Part shown: positions 52,726-61,403 of the stretch, one piece after another | Layout of the letters: each line of letters starts with the position of its first letter | Position numbering within the stretch: the first letter of the stretch is position 1 | NCBI RefSeq assembly: GCF_013282575.1 | Contig: NZ_JAAAYE010000030.1 | Span: 1-64,000 of the forward strand | Origin: Paraburkholderia sp. NMBU_R16 | Lineage (GTDB): Bacteria > Pseudomonadota > Gammaproteobacteria > Burkholderiales > Burkholderiaceae | Length of the DNA: 64,000 bases | Direction: 5' to 3' | The notes under the pieces: model-generated | The model's input: the letters and a program-made list of their open reading frames with translations, nothing else | Told to the model about the DNA's origin: nothing | The model's database searches: none | Position numbers and translations under genes: made by a program

Positions 52726-54660
52726 TCAATCGGTACTACCTGATTTGCCGTCCGCCGCTCCGTAGAACTTCACCTTCGAGCGCGCGCACAGTGCATCGAT
52801 ATAAGCCTGCATATCGGTCTGTCCGCTCATCTGGGACAGTTGCTGTTGCGCTCCCGCAAGCCGGGCGGGGTCGATCGGCGCACCGGGCAGCACGGCATTC
52901 ACACGATAGACGGCGTAACCGGCCTCGCCAAGATCCACGCCGGTGTAGACGGGCAGCTTGCTGGAATCGACCTTGAAGATCGCGCTCAACGCCGGGGGCG
53001 GGACGCTTTGCGCATCCGTGCGCGAGAGCTTCATCTCGGCGCCGAAGCCCGCGGTCGACTTGGACTTTTGCAATTCCGCAAGCTTGGCGGCTCCCTCCTT
53101 GCGGGCGAGCTCGGCAGCCTGCTCGGCCACGTAGCGGGCGCGCACGGCATCCTTGATCGATGCCAGCGGCAGCGTGGCAGCCGGTTTGAAGTCGGTCACG
53201 CGAGCCGAGATCAGCGTGTTATTGCCGACGTCGATCGCCTGCGTGTTGTTATGGTCCTTGACGGCATCGTTGGCGAAGACAGCAGCCAGGAACTTCGGAT
53301 TGTTGAGCGGGCTGTCCGGCGGCAGCGACGCGCTGGGCTTGTTGGTGACCGTGGCCGTTTGCAGCGTCAACTTGAATTTGTCGGCAACCGGCTGCAGGCT
53401 CTTCGCCTGTTCGTAGACCGTCGACGTGAATGCGTCGGAGCCGTCGCTGAAAGCCTTGGCGGCCTGCTGCGACTTCAGCTCCTTCTCGATCTGATCCTTC
53501 ACGCTGGCGAACGGCTTGACGACGGGCGGCTTTTCGTCGGTCAGCACGATCACGTGGTAGCCGAACGCCGAACGCACCACGTCGCTGACATCGCCCTTTT
53601 TCTTCAACGCGAGTGCGGCCGCGTCGAACGCCTTGTCGCCCGTGATCACGCCGCCTGTCGACCAGCCGAGGTCACCGCCCTTCGATGCCGAGCCCGGGTC
53701 CTTCGATTCTTTCTGAGCGATCTGCGCGAACTGATCGGGATGCGCCTTCACCTGCGCCAGTACATCCTGCGCCGTTTTCTTCGCGGCCGCGTCCTCATCG
53801 GGCTTCGCACCGCTCGGCGACGGAATCAGAATCTGGCTCACGCGCACTTCACGCGGTGTCGTAAAACGCGCCGTGTTGTCGTCGTAGTACTTCTTCGCAT
53901 CGGCTTCGGTCGGGTTGATCCCGGCGCCGAGCGTAGCCGGGGAGAACACGACGTACTGGATGGATGCCGTCGGCGGCGTCGCGAAATCGGCGCGATGCGC
54001 ATCGTAGTACGCGGCGAGCTGCGCGTCGTCCACCTTGACCTTCGAGGCGTAATCGCTGGCGTGCAGCACCAGCGGCTGCACCGAGCGCTGTTGCTCGGCA
54101 AGTTGAGCCAGGTGCTCGGCAACGCTCTTGGGCACGAACGCGCTCGCCTGGATGCTATCGGGGATCTGGTCCATCGCCAGGCCGTAACGGACACGCTCCT
54201 GGTATTGATCGGGTGTCATGCCCTGCATCGCGAGCAACTGGGTATAACGATCGACGTCGATCGACCCGTCGGGCTTGCGCAGCGACGCAATCACCGGATC
54301 GGCCAGCAGCGCACGACGCACGGCGTCATCCGATGCGCTCAGGTGCTCGCGCTGCGCCTCATCGGCCAGCACGCGCTGCTGAATCAGGCTGTCGAGCAAT
54401 TCGCGCCGGCGCTCGGGGGTATCGAACATCTTCGCGTCGAAGCGCGCACCGAGCACCTGCCGCGCCTGATCGAGCTGCCGACGCATCGCGTCGTCGAATT
54501 CCGCGCGGGTGATTTTATGGCCGTTGACGCTCGCCACATTGGCGCTTTCGTCGAAGAACCCGCGGAAACCCTGAATACCGATGAAGCCCAGCCCCGGCAC
54601 GATGACGAGGACGAGCATGAACATCATCAGGCGCTTGTGGTTGCGAAAGAAATCGAGCAT
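52726..54660 (-). CDS. ppiD: Periplasmic folding chaperone PpiD
   Basis: A 644-residue protein with one N-terminal membrane helix (MMFMLVLVIVPGLGFIGIQG, about residues 12-31), a SurA-N-like chaperone region, one parvulin domain in the middle (REVRVSQILIPSP, DPGSASKGGDLGWST) and a long C-terminal chaperone segment. This is the PpiD architecture, anchored in the inner membrane near the Sec translocon. ATG 54660 places the membrane helix at the N-terminus. Confidence 0.92.
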   Translation of the reverse strand: MLDFFRNHKRLMMFMLVLVIVPGLGFIGIQGFRGFFDESANVASVNGHKITRAEFDDAMRRQLDQARQVLGARFDAKMFDTPERRRELLDSLIQQRVLADEAQREHLSASDDAVRRALLADPVIASLRKPDGSIDVDRYTQLLAMQGMTPDQYQERVRYGLAMDQIPDSIQASAFVPKSVAEHLAQLAEQQRSVQPLVLHASDYASKVKVDDAQLAAYYDAHRADFATPPTASIQYVVFSPATLGAGINPTEADAKKYYDDNTARFTTPREVRVSQILIPSPSGAKPDEDAAAKKTAQDVLAQVKAHPDQFAQIAQKESKDPGSASKGGDLGWSTGGVITGDKAFDAAALALKKKGDVSDVVRSAFGYHVIVLTDEKPPVVKPFASVKDQIEKELKSQQAAKAFSDGSDAFTSTVYEQAKSLQPVADKFKLTLQTATVTNKPSASLPPDSPLNNPKFLAAVFANDAVKDHNNTQAIDVGNNTLISARVTDFKPAATLPLASIKDAVRARYVAEQAAELARKEGAAKLAELQKSKSTAGFGAEMKLSRTDAQSVPPPALSAIFKVDSSKLPVYTGVDLGEAGYAVYRVNAVLPGAPIDPARLAGAQQQLSQMSGQTDMQAYIDALCARSKVKFYGAADGKSGSTD

Positions 54661-54843
54661 GCGTGACTGGTTACGTTGGACAAAAACGCCCAATAGTACA
54701 ACAGCTGCAACCGGCGGCGACAAATCCGCTTCTGGCGGAAAGACGGGCTTGCCAGCCGGCATGCCGCGTCGGCACAATAGCCGGGCGTCGCCATGCTGCG
54801 TGAGTCACACGTTCGCGAGCGCGGCGTGCCGCGGGAGGCGGTC

Positions 54844-56148
54844 ATGCTCTACGACTGGCTGGAAGCGCAGCGCGCGTTGGCGCGCTCCGTTGGCGCGTGG
54901 ACCGAATATACCGGGCGCCTTTTCGGATTGCCCGTAGCGCCGGGCGGTATCGCCGTTCCGGGCAGCGGCTGGTTCGGCCGCTTCATTCAGACCGCCGCCC
55001 AAGCGCCGGGCTTCGATATTCATTCGGTGACGATCGGCGAACGCCAGGTGAGCGTGAAGGAAACCGTCGTCGCGGCAACACCGTTTTGCGCACTGCGTCA
55101 CTTCGCCCGCGAAGGCTTGGTCGTGCGCTCGGCCCCGTATCCCGTTCTCGTCTGCGCGCCGCTGGCCGGCCATCACGCCGTCATGATGCGCGAGATGGTC
55201 GAAACGCTGCTGGAGGACACCGACGTCTATGTGACCGATTGGGCCAACGCGCGAGACGTTCCGATAACGGCCGGCAGATTCGGGCTCGACGACTACGTCC
55301 AGACCATCGAACGGTTTTTGCGCATGCTCGGCGGCGCCGGAGTGCATGTCCTGGCCGTATGCCAGGCCACCGCACCCGCTGCTGCCGCAGCCGCCCTCGT
55401 CGCCGCCTGCGGCGAGCCGGCGCCGCTCAGCCTCACGCTGATGGGCGGTCCCATCGATGCGCGCATCAATCCGACGGCCATCGGCCGCTTCGCGCTCGCT
55501 CACAGCATCGACTGGTTCCGCGACACCGTCATCGATATCGTGCCGTCGCGTTATGCGGGAGCAGGCCGACGGGTCTATCCAGGCTATCTTCAACATGCGG
55601 CGCTCATGGCCGCGCATCCGCACCGCCAGCTCGCTCTCGAGTCGCAGTACTGGACGAACCGGATGAGTGCGGACGAGGCAAAAACAGCCGAGAGCCGACG
55701 CGCGCTCGACGAGTACGCCGCCGTGCTCGATATGACCGAGGACTATTTCCTCGATACCCTGCAGGTCGTGTTCCGCGAGCATCGGCTCGCGCGCGGTATT
55801 TGGCACGTCGCGGGACGCCATATCGATGGCTCGGCGCTTGCTCGCACCGCCCTTTGCACGGTCGAGGGAGATCGCGACGACATCACCGGCGCGGGCCAGA
55901 CGCATGCCGCCCATACCGTTTTGACGTCCGTGCCGCAGCGCTCGAGAATGCGCCTGACGATCGCCGATTGCGATCACTACGGTCTTTTTACCGGAGCCCG
56001 CTGGCGCGAAGCGATCCACCCCGAGCTGGCCCGTTTCTGGCGCTCGGCGTCGGTGCGTCGTCGTGGCTCCCCGGTCCGGCCATCCCCGACGTCCGAATCG
56101 CGCGCAATCGATTCAGGTCAGGCTGCGGCGATGAGCGTGCGCCGATGA
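54844..56148 (+). CDS. phaZ: Intracellular polyhydroxyalkanoate depolymerase
   Basis: A 434-residue alpha/beta hydrolase of the intracellular PhaZ family: MLYDWLEAQRA at the start, PVLVCAPLAGHHAVMMREMV, VTDWANARDVP, and a nucleophile elbow with cysteine in place of serine (VLAVCQATAPA), as in PhaZ1 of Cupriavidus. It mobilises stored PHA granules. GGGAGG lies before ATG 54844. A UspA gene follows by 38 bases on the same strand, tying PHA use to stress or low oxygen. The C-terminal tail after the final histidine region is long and basic. Confidence 0.88.
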   Translation: MLYDWLEAQRALARSVGAWTEYTGRLFGLPVAPGGIAVPGSGWFGRFIQTAAQAPGFDIHSVTIGERQVSVKETVVAATPFCALRHFAREGLVVRSAPYPVLVCAPLAGHHAVMMREMVETLLEDTDVYVTDWANARDVPITAGRFGLDDYVQTIERFLRMLGGAGVHVLAVCQATAPAAAAAALVAACGEPAPLSLTLMGGPIDARINPTAIGRFALAHSIDWFRDTVIDIVPSRYAGAGRRVYPGYLQHAALMAAHPHRQLALESQYWTNRMSADEAKTAESRRALDEYAAVLDMTEDYFLDTLQVVFREHRLARGIWHVAGRHIDGSALARTALCTVEGDRDDITGAGQTHAAHTVLTSVPQRSRMRLTIADCDHYGLFTGARWREAIHPELARFWRSASVRRRGSPVRPSPTSESRAIDSGQAAAMSVRR

Positions 56149-56185
56149 TATCCGGAACACGGATCGAATTCGAGGGAGGCCCCAA

Positions 56186-56653
56186 ATGTATCGACACATC
56201 CTCGCCCCTATCGACGGCAGTGCCACGTCCACGCGCGCGCTCGAGGCCGCGCTCCGGTTCGCCAGCGGCTCGGACGCCGAATTGCTTGCACTTTATGTCG
56301 TGGACGTGCCGGTCATCGGCTCGGAGGCGCCTGGCTACGATCCCAACCTGGTGCGCGATGCGCTTTTCGAGCAGGGAGCGCGCGTGGTCGACGAAGCGAC
56401 CGAGAAAATGAAAGCCGCCGGCGTGACCGGCACGCCGCGTGTGGTCGAGACCAACCCGCTTCGCGACGATATTGCGCATACGATCTTGCGTATCGCCGAG
56501 GAGTGGCCGGCCGATCTGATCGTCATGGGTACACACGGGCGGCGCGGGTTCCAACGGCTCATGCTCGGCAGCGTGGCAGAACGCTTCCTGCGCATTTCGT
56601 GCTGCCCGGTTCTCCTCGTCCCGTCCAGCGATACGGCGGCCCGTGAAAGTTGA
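56186..56653 (+). CDS. Universal stress protein (UspA family)
   Basis: A 155-residue UspA-fold protein with the ATP-binding pattern G-x2-G-x9-G-S (MGTHGRRGFQRLMLGSVAER), and HILAPIDGSATSTRALEAAL at the N-terminus. Probably an ATP-binding dimer used in stress survival. A GGGAGG site precedes the ATG. It follows phaZ closely and converges on a second usp gene. Confidence 0.9.
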   Translation: MYRHILAPIDGSATSTRALEAALRFASGSDAELLALYVVDVPVIGSEAPGYDPNLVRDALFEQGARVVDEATEKMKAAGVTGTPRVVETNPLRDDIAHTILRIAEEWPADLIVMGTHGRRGFQRLMLGSVAERFLRISCCPVLLVPSSDTAARES

Positions 56654-56728
56654 GTGCCGGCCCGACAGCACGACGGCACGTCGCCATAGACGCGGCACGC
56701 CGAGGCGCGGGCGAGCCGCAGACTACCA

Positions 56729-57205
56729 TCAGAGTTTGGCGGTGGCGCCGCGGGCCACTTCATCGTGGCGCACGAGCAATACCGGCAGATCCACCATGCG
56801 CAGCAACGATTCGGCAACGCTCCCGAGCAACACGCGGCGCACGCCGTGGCGACCGTGCGTTCCAATGACGATGAGTTCCGCTTCGCATTCCGCGGCGACG
56901 CGAGCGATGACCGAGGCCACGCTTTCGCCGTACGCGTCGACGACACGCGACGTGCCTTCGACCCCCTGCGCCTTGAAGACTTCCTCCGCTTCCTCGAGCG
57001 CCGCCGTCGCCGCCTCGATCGCCTCTGGGCTCGCGCCCTCGCCGCCCTGATAAACCGCACCGACGTCCACGAGTTGCGGCGCATGCTCGACGACGCAGAC
57101 CGCGACGATCGCCGCGCCCGAAGCGCTGGCAATCTTCACGGCCTCGTCGAGCGCAAGACGCGATGCGCGGCTGCCGTCGATGGCAGCCAGAATACGTGTA
57201 TACAT
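56729..57205 (-). CDS. Universal stress protein (UspA family)
   Basis: A 158-residue UspA protein, MYTRILAAIDGSRASRLALD at the start and IGTHGRHGVRRVLLGSVAES for ATP binding. It is longer by a short central acidic insert than the neighbouring paralogue. ATG 57205 follows GGAGAACC. A perfect FNR box lies 76 bases upstream of the start, at about the right distance for direct activation. In Burkholderia, usp genes are among the most strongly induced at low oxygen. Confidence 0.9.
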   Translation of the reverse strand: MYTRILAAIDGSRASRLALDEAVKIASASGAAIVAVCVVEHAPQLVDVGAVYQGGEGASPEAIEAATAALEEAEEVFKAQGVEGTSRVVDAYGESVASVIARVAAECEAELIVIGTHGRHGVRRVLLGSVAESLLRMVDLPVLLVRHDEVARGATAKL

Positions 57206-57280
57206 GATGGTTCTCCGGGGCACCGGCCCATTGCATCGATCATTGAGCAATAAGTGTGCGACCCGCAAGGCGGCCCTGGT

Positions 57281-57294
57281 TTGATGCCGATCAA
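57281..57294. promoter_or_regulatory. Perfect FNR box
   Basis: TTGATGCCGATCAA matches the FNR consensus TTGAT-N4-ATCAA exactly. It lies in the divergent region between the usp gene (start 57205) and the FNR gene (start 57495). Centred about 42 bases before a plausible usp transcription start (near 57246), it fits class II activation of usp and could also control fnr. Confidence 0.8.
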
Positions 57295-57393
57295 CGAGCG
57301 ATGCCGACGCACTCCATGCCTGAGGAATGAGCGAATTCCTGCACGACCGTAGGAAAATGCTTACACGACCCCGTCAATACCTACCCCAGTTTC

Positions 57394-57408
57394 ATATCAC
57401 GCTGATAT
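57394..57408. promoter_or_regulatory. Inverted repeat ATATCA-CGC-TGATAT upstream of fnr
   Basis: A perfect 6-3-6 inverted repeat 86 bases before the FNR ATG. It is not an FNR-consensus site. It may bind another regulator controlling fnr, or be incidental. Confidence 0.25.
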
Positions 57409-57494
57409 TTTTTCCCCGGGGCGCTGGTCATACTCACTGCCATGAAAGATCACGTGCGTGCTGCCGCTCGCGCGTCACTGGCGGAGGCTTCCTC

Positions 57495-58274
57495 ATGTTG
57501 CTCGAACTGGATTTCCCTCGACAAGAAAGCACGTCCCCGGCCCCGCATGACACGTCCTGGGATGCCTACAGTCGAAAGGTACCGTCGTCTGTCAAGGAGG
57601 GTTGCTCGACCTGCTCGCTGCGCTCGGCCTGCGTTCCGGACGGATTGACCGCTCACGAGATCGCACGCTTCGATGCGATCGTCAACACGACGCGGAATAT
57701 CAAGCGCGGCGAAGCGCTGTACCGTACCCACGACCCGTTCGAGAGCATTTATGCCGTGCGGGCCGGTTCGTTCAAGACCGTCGTCATGCACCGCGATGGC
57801 CGAGAGCAGGTCACCGGTTTTCACCTTGCGGGCGAAGTGCTCGGGCTCGACGGTGTCTGTGCCGAACGACACAGCAGCGATGCGATAGCCCTCGAAGACA
57901 GCAGTGTGTGCATCATGCCTTATTCGCTACTCGAATCGATGTGCACGGAATCGAAGCAGTTGCAGCGGCAAATGCTGCGCACGATGAGCAGCGAAATCGT
58001 GCGCGAATCGTCGCTCATGATGCTCCTCGGCACGATGAGCGCCGAGCAGCGCGTCGCCACGTTCCTGCTCAATTTATCGAGCCGCATGAAGGCGCGCGGC
58101 TATTCGGCCGCCGAATTCAACTTGCGCATGACGCGCGAGGAAATGGGCAATTACCTCGGCATGAAGCTCGAGACAGTCAGCCGCATGTTCTCCAAATTTC
58201 AGCGCGATGGCCTGCTCGAAACCCGCGGCAAAAAAATTCGCATCGTCGATCTGACCGCGCTCGCAGCGGTTTGA
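57495..58274 (+). CDS. fnr: FNR-type transcriptional regulator with [4Fe-4S] cluster
   Basis: A 259-residue Crp/Fnr protein with all four cluster cysteines at residues 37, 40, 46 (EGCSTCSLRSAC) and 122 (GLDGVCAERH), the same set as E. coli FNR. The C-terminal helix-turn-helix has LRMTREEMGNYLGMKLETVS and the E-x-x-S-R recognition residues, so it should bind TTGAT-N4-ATCAA. It would sense oxygen and activate low-oxygen genes. ATG 57495 was chosen for its GGAGG site; the upstream open frame is unlike the family. A matching box lies in the same intergenic region. Confidence 0.92.
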   Translation: MLLELDFPRQESTSPAPHDTSWDAYSRKVPSSVKEGCSTCSLRSACVPDGLTAHEIARFDAIVNTTRNIKRGEALYRTHDPFESIYAVRAGSFKTVVMHRDGREQVTGFHLAGEVLGLDGVCAERHSSDAIALEDSSVCIMPYSLLESMCTESKQLQRQMLRTMSSEIVRESSLMMLLGTMSAEQRVATFLLNLSSRMKARGYSAAEFNLRMTREEMGNYLGMKLETVSRMFSKFQRDGLLETRGKKIRIVDLTALAAV

Positions 58275-58302
58275 GTCGGCCGATATACGCCCAGGACTCG
58301 CC

Positions 58303-59292
58303 TCAATCGCCGATCGTCAACACCGCCGCGCCGGTGAGGCGGCCCTCGCGCAAGTCGGAGAGCGCCCGGTTGGCCTCGCGCAACGGGTAGCGTGTCGTCT
58401 CGATGTGCAACGGCACTTCCTCCGCGATCCGCATGAACGCGTGTCCATCTTCGCGCGTGAGATTCGCGACCGATACAAGGCGCCGTTCACCCCGGAGCAG
58501 GTCGTAGGGAAAGGACGGAATCGCGCTCATGTGGATACCGCCGCAAACCACGATGCCACCCTTGACGACGGCCGCCAGTGCGGCGGGCACGAGCGCACCG
58601 ACCGGCGCAAAAATAAGTGCCGCATCGAGCGGTTCGGGCGGTGGGGCATCGCTGCCGCCGGCCCAATGTGTGCCGAGTCGGCGAGCGAGCTGCTGCGCGG
58701 CCGTGTCCCCGGGCCGCGTGAAGGCATAGACGATCCGTTGCTGATGGCTGGCTACTTGCGCGACGATGTGCGCGGCCGCTCCGAAGCCGTAGATGCCGAT
58801 GCGCCGGGCATCGCCCGCCATCGCGAGCGTGCGATATCCAATCAGGCCCGCGCACAGCAGCGGCGCCGCTTCCGCGTCGGTGTAGCGGGCCGGCAACGGC
58901 AGACAATAGCGGCTATCCGCTGCGACCAATTCGGCATATCCGCCATCGAGCGTGTAGCCCGTGAACGCCGGCCGATCGCACAGGTTCTCGCGACCGCCGC
59001 GGCAGTAACGGCATCGCCCGCACGTGTGACCGAGCCAAGGCACCCCTACACGCTCGCCCAGCCGGAATTCGGTGACGCCCTCACCCAGACCCGCGACGAC
59101 ACCGACGATTTCGTGTCCCGGTATGACGGGCGTCTTGGGATGGGCCAATTCCCCGTCGACCACGTGCAAGTCGGTGCGACATACCCCGCACGCGCGGATA
59201 CGGATCAGCAACTGCCCGTGACCGGGCGTCGGATCCGGCAACTCGCGCTCCGTCAACCGCGGCGACCGGCCGTCGAACACCATCGCGCGCAC
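58303..59292 (-). CDS. Zinc-dependent alcohol dehydrogenase
   Basis: A 329-residue medium-chain zinc ADH. Catalytic zinc ligands lie in CGVCRTDLH and PGHEIVG, structural zinc in CGRCRYCRGGRENLC, and the cofactor site is IGIYGFGAAAH. It resembles the AdhA/fermentative-type ADHs of proteobacteria that regenerate NAD at low oxygen. The start is GTG 59292, eight bases after GGAG; an internal ATG three codons later is the alternative. It forms a unit with the upstream DUF1488 gene (22 bases apart). Confidence 0.88.
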   Translation of the reverse strand: MRAMVFDGRSPRLTERELPDPTPGHGQLLIRIRACGVCRTDLHVVDGELAHPKTPVIPGHEIVGVVAGLGEGVTEFRLGERVGVPWLGHTCGRCRYCRGGRENLCDRPAFTGYTLDGGYAELVAADSRYCLPLPARYTDAEAAPLLCAGLIGYRTLAMAGDARRIGIYGFGAAAHIVAQVASHQQRIVYAFTRPGDTAAQQLARRLGTHWAGGSDAPPPEPLDAALIFAPVGALVPAALAAVVKGGIVVCGGIHMSAIPSFPYDLLRGERRLVSVANLTREDGHAFMRIAEEVPLHIETTRYPLREANRALSDLREGRLTGAAVLTIGD

Positions 59293-59314
59293 GTCGTTTT
59301 CTCCTCGGTGCGGA

Positions 59315-59593
59315 TCAAGCGTCGTAGAAACGGAAAAACCCGCTGTGCAGGAGCACCGGCTTCTTGCCGAGCTCGTGCAACAACTCGCGCGCGGCTCCTT
59401 CGATGGCATGCCGATGCGTTTCGAACGCCGAGAGGACATCCTCTTCCCGCAACGACGGCGCGCCGAAGTGGTCTTCGAGCGCCTCGGCTGTGATCGCGCA
59501 TTGCACGCGCTCGCCATCGACGAGCGCAGGGAACGCGAGCACCAAGTCGCGGCCACAGTACTCCGGAGCCTCGATCGGAAAAGAGATTTGCAT
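59315..59593 (-). CDS. DUF1488 protein
   Basis: A 92-residue protein of the DUF1488 family: it opens MQISFPIEAPEYCGRDLVLA, followed by FPALVDGERVQCAI and the late ELGKKPVLLHSGFFRF. Function unknown. In several Burkholderia genomes, genes of this family lie within the low-oxygen-activated region. GGGGG-rich GAAAGGGGGC sequence precedes the ATG. It probably shares a promoter with the ADH, controlled by the FNR-like box at 59713-59726. Confidence 0.8.
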   Translation of the reverse strand: MQISFPIEAPEYCGRDLVLAFPALVDGERVQCAITAEALEDHFGAPSLREEDVLSAFETHRHAIEGAARELLHELGKKPVLLHSGFFRFYDA

Positions 59594-59683
59594 AGCGCCC
59601 CCTTTCGCAGCATCCGTGCCGCGGCGAATCCATCCGGCAACCTTACGACAAAAGGCGCTGACGTGCCATGCGCCCTTCTCACC

Positions 59684-59726
59684 AGGATAGTCGACAGTAG
59701 GGGGCGTCCTGCTTGACTTGCATCAA
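59684..59726 (-). promoter_or_regulatory. FNR-like box and -10 of the DUF1488-ADH operon
   Basis: TTGACTTGCATCAA (59713-59726) differs at one base from the FNR consensus. On the minus strand a TATCCT at 59689-59684 lies so that the box centre falls about 42 bases before the expected start site, the class II activator position. The region is the 150-bp gap between the FAH hydrolase stop and the DUF1488 start. Confidence 0.55.
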
Positions 59727-59743
59727 CGCTTGCGCGGCGCGGA

Positions 59744-60592
59744 TCACTCCGCGGCGACCGTGCGTTGCCGCTGCTCGCCCAGTCCCTCGATGCCGAGGCG
59801 GATCGTCTGGCCTGCTTTCAAATAAAGGGGCTCCGGCTTGATGCCCAGACCAACGCCCGGCGGCGTGCCGGTCGAAATCACATCGCCGGGCTGCAGGCTC
59901 ATGCACTGCGAAAGATACGAGACGAGCTTCGCGACCGTAAAGATCATCGTGCGCGTATTGCCGTTCTGATAGCGGTGCCCGTCGACTTCGAGCCAAAGAT
60001 GAAGCTGCTGCGGATCGGCGATTTCGTCGCGCGTGACGAGCCACGGGCCCAAGGGGCCGAACGTGTCGAAGCCCTTGCCCTTGTCCCACTGCCCGCCGCG
60101 CTCGATTTGCCACTCGCGCTCGGACACATCGTTGATGACGCAGAAACCCGCTACGTAATCGAGGGCATTCGTTTCGTCGACATATTTGCAGGGCCGCCCA
60201 ATGACGACGCCGAGTTCCACCTCCCAGTCGGTCTTTTTCGATCCGCGCGGGATCTCGATATCGTCGTTCGGGCCGACGATCGCGCTCGTCCATTTATTGA
60301 AGACCACCGGTTCGCTCGGAATCGGCATGTTCGACTCGGCCGCGTGATCCGCATAGTTCAGACCGATACACACCATCTTCCCGACCCGGCCGACACAGGC
60401 ACCGATCCGCGGTTCGCCGTGGACAACCGGCAGTGTCGCCGAATCGATCGCCCGCAGCCGCGCGAGGCTCGCGTCGGAAAGCGCATCGCCGACGATGTCG
60501 TCGACGTAGGTCGACAAGTCTCGAATGTTGCCCTCGGCATCGACGAGGCCGGGCTTTTCCTGGCCTTTCGGCCCATAACGAAGCAGTTTCAT
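59744..60592 (-). CDS. Fumarylacetoacetate hydrolase-family protein (2,4-diketo-3-deoxy-sugar-acid hydrolase type)
   Basis: A 282-residue FAH-fold enzyme with metal-binding glutamates in TDWEVELGVVIG, VCIGLNYADHAAE in the core and ISTGTPPGVGLGIKP. It ends an operon of sugar permease, UxaA-type dehydratase and SDR. In nonphosphorylative L-fucose and L-rhamnose routes an enzyme of this family cleaves a 2,4-diketo-3-deoxy acid to pyruvate and lactate, which fits the gene order. The specific sugar is inferred, not shown. Confidence 0.85.
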   Translation of the reverse strand: MKLLRYGPKGQEKPGLVDAEGNIRDLSTYVDDIVGDALSDASLARLRAIDSATLPVVHGEPRIGACVGRVGKMVCIGLNYADHAAESNMPIPSEPVVFNKWTSAIVGPNDDIEIPRGSKKTDWEVELGVVIGRPCKYVDETNALDYVAGFCVINDVSEREWQIERGGQWDKGKGFDTFGPLGPWLVTRDEIADPQQLHLWLEVDGHRYQNGNTRTMIFTVAKLVSYLSQCMSLQPGDVISTGTPPGVGLGIKPEPLYLKAGQTIRLGIEGLGEQRQRTVAAE

Positions 60593-60626
60593 ATCAGTGG
60601 AATGCGATAAGGGAAAGTGGGAAAGA

Positions 60627-61403
60627 TCAATTGGACCAGCCGCCGTCGATCAGATGGACCTGCCCTGTCGTGAAGCCAGCTTCGTCCGATGCGAGATAGG
60701 CCGCGAGCGCGGCGATCTCTTCGGGTTTGCCGATGCGGCCCATGGGCTGACGCGCGACGAATGCCGCCTCGATTTCGCCGACCGACTTGCCTTGGGCCCG
60801 CGCCTGCTCGGCAATGCGCGCCGTCAAAGAGGGCGAAGCCACGGTACCCGGGCAGATCGCGTTGCATCGGACACCGCGTGTCACGAAGTCCGCGGCGACC
60901 GACTTCGTGAGCCCGATCACCGCGGCTTTCGACGCGCCGTAGACGAAGCGGTTCGGCACGCCTTTGACGCTCGAGGCCGCCGACGCCATATTGACGATCG
61001 AGCCGCCGCCCCGCTCGAGCATTCCCGGTAAAAACGCGCGGATCGTCCGGTACATCGACTTCGCGTTCAGATCGAACGAGAAATCCCAGTCCTGCTCTTC
61101 GCATTCGAGCACGCTGCCCGCGTGCACGAAACCAGCGCAGTTGAGCAGAATATCGATGCCGCCGAGCTCGCTCGCGAGCGCCGCGATCGCGGCCGTGTCG
61201 CGCACGTCGAGCGGGCGCGCCTCGAACGGGACGTCGCCGAACAGATCGAGCCGGATATCGGTCGCGACGACGCGCGCGCCCTCGCGCGCGAATCGCTCCG
61301 CGCACGCGCGGCCAATGCCCTGCGCGGCCGCGGTCACGACCGCGACCTTGCCGGCGAGCCTGCCCTCGAGCGGATGCCCTGGGGATGTTGCCGTAGGATT
61401 CAT
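60627..61403 (-). CDS. SDR dehydrogenase (2-keto-3-deoxy-fuconate/rhamnonate dehydrogenase-like)
   Basis: A 258-residue classical SDR: TAAAQGIGRACAERFA cofactor site, ILLNCAGFVHAG, and catalytic VYGASKAAV. It likely oxidises C4 of a 2-keto-3-deoxy sugar acid made by the dehydratase. The ATG overlaps the uxaA-type stop by four bases (ATGA), so the enzymes are made together. The FAH hydrolase follows after 34 bases. Confidence 0.85.
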   Translation of the reverse strand: MNPTATSPGHPLEGRLAGKVAVVTAAAQGIGRACAERFAREGARVVATDIRLDLFGDVPFEARPLDVRDTAAIAALASELGGIDILLNCAGFVHAGSVLECEEQDWDFSFDLNAKSMYRTIRAFLPGMLERGGGSIVNMASAASSVKGVPNRFVYGASKAAVIGLTKSVAADFVTRGVRCNAICPGTVASPSLTARIAEQARAQGKSVGEIEAAFVARQPMGRIGKPEEIAALAAYLASDEAGFTTGQVHLIDGGWSN

